Shown here piece after piece: positions 1 through 6,031 of a DNA stretch of 6,997 nucleotides. The notes under the pieces were generated by a model, which was not told the DNA's origin, ran no database searches, and worked only from the letters and a program-made list of their open reading frames with translations. A program made the translations under genes and the position numbers. The DNA is from an uncultured Christensenella sp. (GTDB taxonomy: Bacteria; Bacillota; Clostridia; Christensenellales; Pumilibacteraceae), in contig CAJUBY010000006.1 of assembly GCA_910585055.1 (NCBI GenBank), positions 1 through 6,997 on the forward strand, given 5' to 3'. Within the stretch, counting starts at the first letter, position 1. Each line of letters starts with the position of its first letter.

Positions 1-1352
1 AACTGTCCGGCACGTCGTACGGTATACGTTGCGGCGCGGAAGGCGTAACTTACGCTGAGAACGATATTTCCGATAAACATACGGTTGTGATCGACGGCGC
101 CGTTTCTACGCTCGAATTTGTCGCGGACGGCACTGTGCTGACAAAGCCTGCCGATCCCGTCAAGATCGGATATATTTTCCGCGGTTGGTACGTAGGCGAC
201 GCCGAGACCGAATACGATTGGGCTACGCCGGTCACAGGCGATATAACCGTTACGGCTAAATTCGATGAAGATACCGGAGTAACGTATACGTTGACTCAGG
301 GCACCGTTTCCGAAACGGATTACGGCTTTAAAACAACTTCCGACAATACTTTGATCATGCTCAAACAGACATTTGCGCAGGGATCGTTGGAAGCAAAAGT
401 AAAACCTATGACAAAGAATGATTGCGGTATCGTTTTCGGTGCGAACGTCACCGAAGGTGCGACATGGGAAAACTTCGATTATTTTACCGTCTTGCTCAAT
501 TTGAACGGTACGATACTTTTCGCTCGTGTCAATACATGGGGCGTTATGGCGAGTTCGGCTGTTCTGGAAAGCGGATTCGATCCTGCGCGCGAGCACACGA
601 TTAAAGTCGTGTATAAAGACGGTTTCGCCAAAGTTTACGGCGACGGTTTGCTTGCGATGACGGTGTATATCGGCGAGCTTAAGGGAAACGGCGTAGGTTT
701 TCGCGCGCAAAAGACCGGTACCGAGTTTTCCGAAAATGTCGTCATCGACGGAACGGCAGCGCCCAATATAAGCGCGGCTAACAGGGATATAACGCTTATC
801 AAGCGTACGGGCGGATCCGAAATGACAGTAGAAAGCGGTGTGTATACGAGTACCGGCGCCGATACTGTTTATACCAGCGACAACACTGTATTGGAACGCG
901 GCGGTATGCTGTCCGTAACTATCGATGTTTCCGGTGCGCAGTCAAAGAATACGTGTAACGGTATAATATTCGGCGTGCCTTCCGGTCACACAACAGGCGA
1001 TCTGTGGGAGACCGTCGGACGCGATAATTATTACTTCTTCTTTATATCCGACGACGGGCTTGTACGTCTTACGGTTTTGTCTCCGTGGGAAGGGAATGAG
1101 ATAAAAGGCGATAATGTTATAGGCGGCGGACGTATTAGCAACACCAAGGTCGATATCACCCAAGAGCATACGCTTACTGTAAGCTGGGACGGAAACGGCG
1201 TTACGTGTTTTGCGGACGGCGAGATGTATTTCGCTCTCGACAGCAAAAAACTTGCGGGCGGAGTGTTCGGTTTAAGAGCGCAGGCTCCCGGAGTGACGTA
1301 CAAGGATTTTACCGTTGTGTCTTATAAAGAAACCGAATCCGCAGGAACATAA
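1..1352 (+). CDS. Secreted modular protein, C-terminal part: concanavalin-A-like domains with one InlB B-repeat (5' partial)
   Basis: The frame is open from the left edge (first full codon at 3) to TAA at 1350-1352, giving 449 visible residues; the true start is outside. GTG at 87 is internal and is not a start. The first visible residues (about 3-62) match the closing strand of a concanavalin-A-like domain (GIRCGAEGVTY). Next comes an InlB B-repeat at about 105-263 with the hallmark GYIFRGWY. Two further concanavalin-A-like domains follow, at about 282-752 (EHTIKVVYKDGFAKVY, GVGFRAQKTG) and 786-1322 (EHTLTVSWDGNGVTCFADG, VFGLRAQAPGVTYKDF). This 'HT(I/L)xV..dG..v..dG...G.fGlRa' pattern is known from DUF1080/CBM66-type beta-sandwich modules attached to secreted glycosidases, so the missing N-terminus could be a glycoside hydrolase, for example GH32; that is inference. 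No sortase motif or membrane segment precedes the stop. Domain class is fairly sure; substrate is unknown. Confidence 0.85.
   Translation, partial: LSGTSYGIRCGAEGVTYAENDISDKHTVVIDGAVSTLEFVADGTVLTKPADPVKIGYIFRGWYVGDAETEYDWATPVTGDITVTAKFDEDTGVTYTLTQGTVSETDYGFKTTSDNTLIMLKQTFAQGSLEAKVKPMTKNDCGIVFGANVTEGATWENFDYFTVLLNLNGTILFARVNTWGVMASSAVLESGFDPAREHTIKVVYKDGFAKVYGDGLLAMTVYIGELKGNGVGFRAQKTGTEFSENVVIDGTAAPNISAANRDITLIKRTGGSEMTVESGVYTSTGADTVYTSDNTVLERGGMLSVTIDVSGAQSKNTCNGIIFGVPSGHTTGDLWETVGRDNYYFFFISDDGLVRLTVLSPWEGNEIKGDNVIGGGRISNTKVDITQEHTLTVSWDGNGVTCFADGEMYFALDSKKLAGGVFGLRAQAPGVTYKDFTVVSYKETESAGT
105..263 (+). repeat. InlB B-repeat (Listeria-Bacteroides repeat) coding segment in gene 1
   Basis: About 53 residues running from a beta strand (TLEFVADGTVLTKP) through GYIFRGWYVGD to a closing strand (ITVTAKF). 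The G-Y-x-F-x-G-W-Y core and the final K/W-F/Y residue are the family signature. It lies between two concanavalin-A-like modules and probably acts as a stalk or spacer. Confidence 0.8.
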
Positions 1353-1459
1353 GATCCGATCGGTTTATTACTACGGGGAGGCGATTTTTAAGTAATTTAC
1401 TTAAAGATATCGACCGATATGATACGGTAAAAAACCGAATATCGGTTTTCGTTAACGAT

Positions 1460-1496
1460 AATATAGAACGGCGTAATGACCGTTCTATATTTTTTT
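1460..1496 (+). terminator. Rho-independent terminator of gene 1
   Basis: The perfect 11-base stem ATATAGAACGG (1461-1471) pairs with CCGTTCTATAT (1480-1490) around an 8-base loop. A further A1460-T1491 pair is possible, and a run of Ts follows (1491-1496). It lies 107 bases after the gene 1 stop and separates gene 1 from gene 2. There is no T run on the opposite side, so it should act only on plus-strand transcripts. Confidence 0.88.
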
Positions 1497-1595
1497 GTTC
1501 GATTTTTGAAATAAATTATTGTATTTGTTTGTTTTTTCTTTCGTCAACGGCTTTGAAGACCTTACTTTTTGACACTTAATTATAAATCTCGTCGA

Positions 1596-1624
1596 TTGTG
1601 CGGCGGTATGATCGGTGATACAAT
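1596..1624 (+). promoter_or_regulatory. Candidate sigma-A promoter of gene 2 with extended -10
   Basis: TTGTGC (1596-1601), 17 bases, then TACAAT (1619-1624) preceded by TG at 1616-1617, an extended -10. The -35 is weak, but the -10 matches 5 of 6 positions. Predicted transcription start is near 1631, giving a leader of about 60 bases. A better -35 (TTGACA, 1569-1574) lies upstream but has only TCGATT at the right distance. Confidence 0.5.
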
Positions 1625-1675
1625 AATTTTACGGAAAGCTTGCGCGGAAAAAACAGGCGTTTGCCATATCGTTGC

Positions 1676-1680
1676 GGAGG
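1676..1680 (+). promoter_or_regulatory. Ribosome binding site of gene 2
   Basis: GGAGG lies 10 bases before ATG 1691. It fixes the start at the ATG that opens a clear signal peptide. Confidence 0.8.
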
Positions 1681-1690
1681 AATAAAATAG

Positions 1691-4600
1691 ATGAGAAAAC
1701 ATATCTTGCAAATTATTTGCGGAGTTGCCGTTTGTACGCTTACGGCTGTTGCGGCATTCGGCATTGTTTCGTCCGACGTGTATGCAAGCGCCGAGACGGA
1801 TGCCGGATCTTTGGCTTACAGACTTGAATTCTCCGATGCGGATGATCTCGGTGCAAATACAGGTGATTCTGCATATGCGGCTGCGGACGTTTACGGCAGC
1901 GGATTTACGCGTGTAACCGGTCCTAAATCGGGGACGTACGGAGTACAGTTTCCCGATAGCGCGCAATCCGGTTTTACGCATTATTTTTCATTGCCGACAT
2001 CGGTGTTTGAAAATGCGGAAAGCGCGACGGTAGCAGGCTGGTTCAAGGTCCCGTCCGATATAGGCGGCTGGGTGCCGGAAATAGGCATATTTTCACGCGA
2101 TAACAACAAGGCGTTGCGCGTCGATCCGTATGCGCCGAATGCGCGGAACGGATATTTATTTACTTACGGAAACAATGTCGTTTGCGACGGCGGTACCGGT
2201 ATAGACATAAACGGCAACGACGGCATTATATTGACTCCAAATTACGACAGATGGCAGCATATGGCGTATGTCATGGAAAAGGGGAAGCTTACGATCTATC
2301 AAAACGGAGCAAGAGTGAAAGAGGTCCCGGACGGAGCGATGGACCCTTCGCTTTTGTACAGCGCAGATTCCGTTTTTTACATAGGACAGAACGGTTGCGA
2401 AGACGGACATCCGGACTATAACGGCGCGGTGAGTGATTTTCGTATTTACAGAAAAGCGCTGACGGCAGACGAGCTTATAGGCGAGTTTTCTTTGTCTTAT
2501 AAGGATTTTCTGACGGCGGAATATACCTTTGATTCGCAAGAGACGATATATAAAGAAAACATAAACGGTTATGACGGTGCCAGCCTGCGTCCGCACGAAT
2601 GGACTGCGCCCGGGTCGGATCCGATCGTTGTAAAAGACGGCGGAGAAAGCGTGTTAAGGCTCGACGGGAATTCGGCGTTTGTGCTTGCTCGCAACAACAA
2701 CGGAATGCACAACGGCAAGATGCTACAGGGGCATTCGCAAATGACGTTGTCCTTTGACGTTAAACTCAACGGTACGAGCGCTACGAACACAGGTTGGGAA
2801 CGGCTGTGGGATATAATTGTGGATAAACACGGAGATTCAACGGGCTATATTACCGCTATGGCGCATCACGCAACGGGATCGGGCATGGAACTTATTTACG
2901 GCAATACCGGAAATTCGCAAAAATGGTTTTTTGATTCGGAAGGAGTTTCGTATGTGCTCGAAAACGATAAGTGGATCAATCTTACATATGTCTTTTCGCT
3001 AGACGCTATTTCGGTTTACGTCGACGGCGCACGCATAGCTTATTCGGCGGAAGCGGCGAGAATGCGTAAGCTCACCGATATAATAAACGATTTTCCTTAC
3101 TGCAGCGCGTATTTTACGTTCGGTTCGCCGGTACACGAACAAAACCGCAGACTTGCCGCCGATTACGACAACATACGATTGTGGTCATGCGCGATGAGCG
3201 ACGACGAAGTTTTGGAAACCGTATCGGTCAATCCGCTTATTGCTAACAGATTCGTTACGGTTACACTTGACGGAAAGGATAAAATAATTTATTCCGAAGA
3301 AACATTCAAACTTCCCCTACTCGATAAATACGGTTATGTATTCGAGGGCTGGTACGACAACGCGGAGTATGGCGGCGATCCTATTACGACGGTATCGCCG
3401 GTAAACGGCGCCGAGTTTTATTCCAAATGGAGCAAAGCCGTGTATTCCGTCTCATACGATCTGCCGCAAGGCGCCGTGAATCCAAATACCGTAGATAAAT
3501 ATTCGATCGATTCCGACGACATCGTATTTGAAGCCGCGGTCATGCCGGGATATACATTCGACGGTTGGTATATCGGTGACGCAATCATCTCCGGCATTGC
3601 GACCGGCGAGAATGTGGGCGGCAATATTACGCTGATCGGCAAATTTACGGTCACGGAATACCGTGTCGTATATTTCGCTGACGGCGGAACGCACGGCAAC
3701 CCCGAAAAGTTCACAGTGGAGAACGCTGCAGAGCTGACCGACGCATATAAAGAAGGTCATAACTTTATCGGCTGGTACGACGCGGAGAGCGGAGGAGAAA
3801 TTATAACCACACTTGTCGGTAAAACGTCGGATATTACGCTTTACGCACGATACGAAGAAAAGATGTTCCGCCTTACCGTCGATCTCGATACGCGTAACGG
3901 AAGCTTTTCCGTGACTGCCGGATGCGACGTGGCGTGGAGCGAACGAAATATCACCGTAACAGCCGTACCAGTAAACGATAGCTATTCCGCGTATCTCACA
4001 TTCGACGGCGCAATGGTTTCCGCAGACGCTGACGGTAAATACAGGCTGGATCTTTCCGCAGACGGCAAGCTTACCGGATACTTTGCCGAGAAAGGGCATA
4101 AACTCGACGTACGCTTTGACGGCGAAATGGGCGAGATAGAGATAGACGGTAAAAAATGTTCTGTCGGTACAGTCGTATTGGCGCTTGAATTTACAGGTAG
4201 CTTTAAATTGACGGCAAAACACGGATATTACATTGCAGCTGTCGAATTGGGCGGCGATATAGTGACACCCGAGTACGGTACGGCGGTTTATTCCGATAAG
4301 CTAGCTATATCGGAAGATACGGCGCTTGTCGTAACGTTTGAGTCGCTCAACATGTATTCGGTGATTTTTGACGGTAACGGCGGCAGCGGCGTCATGGACG
4401 GAACTACTTTGTTATGGTCGGACTGTTACGTTTTGCCGGATTGCGCTTTCGTAAAACGCGGCAGCCACTGCGTCGGGTGGTCGACCGCGCCCGAAGGTGA
4501 GGCAGAATACGAGTTTGGTGCAACGGTCCGCGGTTTGACGCAACAAGACGAACCAATTGTTTTGTATGCGGTATGGTGTGCCAATTCCTATACGATACGC

Positions 4601-5137
4601 TATGACTTGTGCGGCGGACAGGGCGATACGGAAGATACGATGGCGTCGGTCGGTCAATCGGTAAAGCTTGCCGGCAGTATAAGTAAGACCGGTCATTCGT
4701 TTGTCGGTTGGGGAATAACCGCCGAAGGCGCGGAAATTTACTCTGCCGGCGACAGCGTACACGATCTCAGCTTTGTAAACGGCGCGACTGTTATACTGTA
4801 CGCCAAATATATGCGCGAAACATACACTTTAACGTTGACGACCGACGTCGGGACTATCGAAGTATCGGCGTTGTTCAGAGAAGGAGTACGGTTAACGGAT
4901 CACATAGGGTCTGACGGGAAACGTCTCTCGGGCTGGAAGATCGGGGACGTCGAATATAACGGCGATTGCGTAGTGTTCGTTTACGGCGATATGGCGGCGA
5001 CGGCGTTATATGCCGTAGATAAAGCCGCCGCCGTTGCGGATAACAAGCGCGATCGGGAAATAAGCGGTTCGGAAGCGAACCGAATTGAAATCGCCTGTAC
5101 GGCTGTAGTTCTCCGTCGTCGAAGAACAATTCGCTAG
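1691..5137 (+). CDS. Large exported LamG/InlB-repeat surface protein
   Basis: 1148 residues. A Sec signal peptide (residues 1-34: MRKH, hydrophobic core, cleavage after ASA at 32-34) directs export. Two LamG-3/concanavalin-A-like domains follow, at about 42-270 (ATVAGWFKVPSD, RWQHMAYVMEKGKLTIYQNG, SDFRIYRKALTADEL) and 275-515 (MTLSFDVKLNG, KWINLTYVFSLDAISVYVDG, DNIRLWSCAMSDDEV). InlB B-repeats lie at 520-582, 583-654 and 656-722 (GYVFEGWY, GYTFDGWY, GHNFIGWY). After an unassigned beta-type stretch (724-884) come three divergent InlB-like units at 888-963, 966-1041 and 1044-1110 (GSHCVGW, GHSFVGW, GKRLSGW). Such architecture is known in extracellular adhesins or carbohydrate-binding proteins; no catalytic module is visible. 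The tail (1111-1148) is charged and ends in RRRRTIR, with only a roughly 9-residue apolar stretch before it and no LPXTG, so the mode of retention is unclear. It has its own promoter and ribosome binding site and stops one base short of a possible native end of the convergent regulator gene. Confidence 0.92.
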   Translation: MRKHILQIICGVAVCTLTAVAAFGIVSSDVYASAETDAGSLAYRLEFSDADDLGANTGDSAYAAADVYGSGFTRVTGPKSGTYGVQFPDSAQSGFTHYFSLPTSVFENAESATVAGWFKVPSDIGGWVPEIGIFSRDNNKALRVDPYAPNARNGYLFTYGNNVVCDGGTGIDINGNDGIILTPNYDRWQHMAYVMEKGKLTIYQNGARVKEVPDGAMDPSLLYSADSVFYIGQNGCEDGHPDYNGAVSDFRIYRKALTADELIGEFSLSYKDFLTAEYTFDSQETIYKENINGYDGASLRPHEWTAPGSDPIVVKDGGESVLRLDGNSAFVLARNNNGMHNGKMLQGHSQMTLSFDVKLNGTSATNTGWERLWDIIVDKHGDSTGYITAMAHHATGSGMELIYGNTGNSQKWFFDSEGVSYVLENDKWINLTYVFSLDAISVYVDGARIAYSAEAARMRKLTDIINDFPYCSAYFTFGSPVHEQNRRLAADYDNIRLWSCAMSDDEVLETVSVNPLIANRFVTVTLDGKDKIIYSEETFKLPLLDKYGYVFEGWYDNAEYGGDPITTVSPVNGAEFYSKWSKAVYSVSYDLPQGAVNPNTVDKYSIDSDDIVFEAAVMPGYTFDGWYIGDAIISGIATGENVGGNITLIGKFTVTEYRVVYFADGGTHGNPEKFTVENAAELTDAYKEGHNFIGWYDAESGGEIITTLVGKTSDITLYARYEEKMFRLTVDLDTRNGSFSVTAGCDVAWSERNITVTAVPVNDSYSAYLTFDGAMVSADADGKYRLDLSADGKLTGYFAEKGHKLDVRFDGEMGEIEIDGKKCSVGTVVLALEFTGSFKLTAKHGYYIAAVELGGDIVTPEYGTAVYSDKLAISEDTALVVTFESLNMYSVIFDGNGGSGVMDGTTLLWSDCYVLPDCAFVKRGSHCVGWSTAPEGEAEYEFGATVRGLTQQDEPIVLYAVWCANSYTIRYDLCGGQGDTEDTMASVGQSVKLAGSISKTGHSFVGWGITAEGAEIYSAGDSVHDLSFVNGATVILYAKYMRETYTLTLTTDVGTIEVSALFREGVRLTDHIGSDGKRLSGWKIGDVEYNGDCVVFVYGDMAATALYAVDKAAAVADNKRDREISGSEANRIEIACTAVVLRRRRTIR
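3248..3856 (+). repeat. Three tandem InlB B-repeats in gene 2
   Basis: Protein residues 520-722 form three units of about 63-72 residues. Each has an opening V.y...G strand, a G-x-x-F-x-G-W-Y core and a closing strand ending in W, F or Y (FYSKW, LIGKF, LYARY). The units differ substantially in sequence, so this is an old duplication rather than a recent one. Confidence 0.85.
4352..5020 (+). repeat. Three divergent InlB-like repeats in gene 2
   Basis: Residues 888-1110. The cores are GSHCVGW, GHSFVGW and GKRLSGW; the closing strands are LYAVW, LYAKY and LYAVD. The first two are recognisable as the roughly 76-residue form of the repeat. The last lacks the aromatic after GW and the closing aromatic, so it is a degenerate copy. 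This block is cysteine-rich, unlike the first three repeats. Confidence 0.75.
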
Positions 5138-5957
5138 TTATTACGTGATCGTTTCTGTATTGCGACGGAGTTACGCCGAAATGTGCTTTAAACTGTTTCA
5201 TAAAGTGCTGCGGCGAAACGTAGCCCAGATCCGAGCTTATCGCGGCAACGGTATCGCCGGTGTTGAGCAACCGTTCCGCGGCAAAATTGAGCTTGTAATC
5301 GGTAATGAATTTATGCGGCGAAACGTGAAGATTTTTTCGGAATAATTCGTAAATGTACTTTTCACTGTACCCGAAAATCTCGGATATGCTTTTAATATCG
5401 AGATTTACGTTGTGGCTGAGATCGACATGCCCGACATTGGACTTTATATAATTGATTATCGCGTTAAGACGTTTTCCGTAAATGGCGGCGCCGTCGGACG
5501 GTCGGATCTGAGTAGCCAACTCTGTTATCAGTGCAGTCAGATACGCGTTACGCGCGTCGGCGGTGTCGCTGCTGCGTCGGTAAGCTTCCAGGGCGTTGCA
5601 TAGCAATATAGGTTGGTCTACGCGCGACAGCTTAAAGCGTACCGGAAGGGTTATATATCCGAAGGGCCCTATGGGGTCTTCGTCGACGATACGGTCTTTC
5701 GGCAAGTAAAAGTGCGTCCAGTGCATAGTAAAGTGCGACGGTGCAAATCCGAAATGTTCTTCGTTGGGCAGTATAAACGCAACTTCGCCTGCGCCTGTTA
5801 TAAAATTTTCTTTCTGATGCATATGCAGCTGACCTTTCGTTATTATGATCAGCTCGCATAGATCCATGGTCCGCCGAACATGACAGTGGTTCGTGACTAT
5901 CGCCTGACCGGATTCTTCGTGTTTTATTATCTGCGGAGCATAATGGATATATCGCAT
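4875..5957 (-). CDS. AraC/XylS-family transcriptional regulator with cupin sensor domain
   Basis: The N-terminal cupin-like sensing domain (about residues 20-90: MDLCELIIITKGQLHMHQ, GAGEVAFILPNEEHF) is of the AraC-binding type, known to sense sugars or other small ligands. A helical linker leads to two helix-turn-helix motifs, about 186-231 (IKSISEIFGYSEKYIYELF) and 235-268 (VAAISSDLGYVSPQHF, ending GVTPSQYR). The start ATG at 5957-5955 has AGGTG five bases upstream and a strong promoter. The family usually ends soon after TPSQYR (residue 268), but this frame runs on to 360. Residues 274-360 are antisense to gene 2, rich in Arg, Pro and Ser, and look like non-coding translation. A TAATAA in the next frame at 5143-5138 suggests the real end is near 271 residues and that a one-base indel altered it. 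The regulator is divergent from gene 3 and convergent with gene 2, and its likely targets include itself and gene 3. The effector is unknown. Confidence 0.9.
   Translation of the reverse strand: MRYIHYAPQIIKHEESGQAIVTNHCHVRRTMDLCELIIITKGQLHMHQKENFITGAGEVAFILPNEEHFGFAPSHFTMHWTHFYLPKDRIVDEDPIGPFGYITLPVRFKLSRVDQPILLCNALEAYRRSSDTADARNAYLTALITELATQIRPSDGAAIYGKRLNAIINYIKSNVGHVDLSHNVNLDIKSISEIFGYSEKYIYELFRKNLHVSPHKFITDYKLNFAAERLLNTGDTVAAISSDLGYVSPQHFMKQFKAHFGVTPSQYRNDHVITSELFFDDGELQPYRRFQFGSLPNRLFPDRACYPQRRRLYLRHITPSPPYRRKRTLRNRRYIRRPRSSSPRDVSRQTLCDPLTVLLL
5065..5082. terminator. Hairpin at the convergent gene junction; weak terminator candidate for the regulator transcript
   Basis: CGGTTCG (5065-5071), loop GAAG, CGAACCG (5076-5082): a perfect 7-base GC-rich stem. 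On the minus strand it is followed by CTTATTT, a poor U tract; on the plus strand nothing U-rich follows. It lies about 55 bases beyond the possible native regulator stop at 5138, inside the gene 2 coding region. Confidence 0.3.
5138..5143 (-). other. Tandem TAATAA stop, out of frame with the regulator as read
   Basis: Read on the minus strand, 5143-5138 is TAATAA. It is offset by one base from the regulator frame (codons start at 5957 minus multiples of 3). A one-base deletion, for example in the AAA at 5150-5152, would end the protein as ...SQYR plus three residues, directly abutting the gene 2 stop TAG at 5135-5137. Confidence 0.5.
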
Positions 5958-5973
5958 GTCATCACCTATGACA
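5957..5973. promoter_or_regulatory. Inverted repeat over regulator start (possible operator or RNA hairpin)
   Basis: TGTCAT (5957-5962), spacer CACCT, ATGACA (5968-5973): a perfect 6-base inverted repeat. It overlaps the predicted regulator transcription start, its ribosome binding site (which is the spacer) and the first base of its start codon. It could bind a repressor dimer or fold in the mRNA with the ribosome binding site in the loop. The arms are short, so chance is possible. Confidence 0.35.
5963..5967 (-). promoter_or_regulatory. Ribosome binding site of the AraC-family gene
   Basis: On the minus strand AGGTG is followed by five bases (ATGAC) and ATG at 5957-5955. It decides this start. 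The predicted transcription start falls almost on its first base, so the leader would be very short. Confidence 0.6.
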
Positions 5974-6002
5974 AGTATAAAAAATTAGCACTTTCAAGTC
6001 AA
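5974..6002 (-). promoter_or_regulatory. Sigma-A promoter of the AraC-family gene
   Basis: On the minus strand TTGACT (6002-5997), exactly 17 bases, TATACT (5979-5974). Each hexamer matches consensus at 5 of 6 positions with ideal spacing. Predicted start is about 5967-5969. ACTTG recurs at the end of each hexamer, 23 bases apart, which could serve as half-sites for an AraC-type dimer. Confidence 0.75.
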
Positions 6003-6021
6003 TTGTTTTGGCTGTTTCTAC

Positions 6022-6026
6022 GGAGG
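6022..6026 (+). promoter_or_regulatory. Ribosome binding site of gene 3
   Basis: GGAGG followed by five Ts and ATG at 6032. It supports this start, which opens a clear signal peptide. No good plus-strand promoter hexamers are visible in the 74-base divergent region, which would suit an activator-dependent promoter. Confidence 0.8.
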
Positions 6027-6031
6027 TTTTT

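Larger units (their letters stand above)
1353..1690. other. Intergenic region between genes 1 and 2
   Basis: These 338 bases hold no convincing coding frame. From left to right there are two short perfect hairpins (1387-1405 and 1431-1449), the gene 1 terminator (1460-1496), a very T-rich stretch (about 1490-1545), promoter-like sequence (1569-1624) and the gene 2 ribosome binding site (1676-1680). No tRNA, riboswitch or repeat array was recognised. Confidence 0.7.

Noticed and set aside
87..89. GTG at 87 as the start of gene 1
   Set aside because: The same frame is open back to base 3 and encodes the end of another related domain. There is no ribosome binding site or signal peptide at 87.
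1569..1597. Perfect -35 hexamer TTGACA at 1569-1574 as the main gene 2 promoter
   Set aside because: The sequence 17 bases downstream is TCGATT, a poor -10, and TATAAA at 1581 is only 6 bases away. The TTGTGC/TGATACAAT pair is preferred, though an alternative start here cannot be excluded.
1580..1981. 133-codon minus-strand frame crossing the start of gene 2
   Set aside because: It is antisense to the gene 2 signal peptide and promoter region, has no ribosome binding site, and shows no domain.
2156..2596. 146-codon minus-strand frame inside gene 2
   Set aside because: It overlaps the well-supported first LamG domain on the plus strand and has no domain or start signals.
3452..4222. 256-codon open frame on the minus strand
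   Set aside because: It lies wholly inside the InlB repeat region of gene 2, has no ribosome binding site or recognisable domain, and its composition is that of an antisense reading of a GC-balanced gene.
5209..5326. 13-base direct repeat TGCGGCGAAACGT at 5209-5221 and 5314-5326
   Set aside because: Both copies encode the Val-Ser-Pro turn shared by the two helix-turn-helix motifs of the regulator (HVSPHKF and YVSPQHF), so protein pseudo-symmetry explains it.
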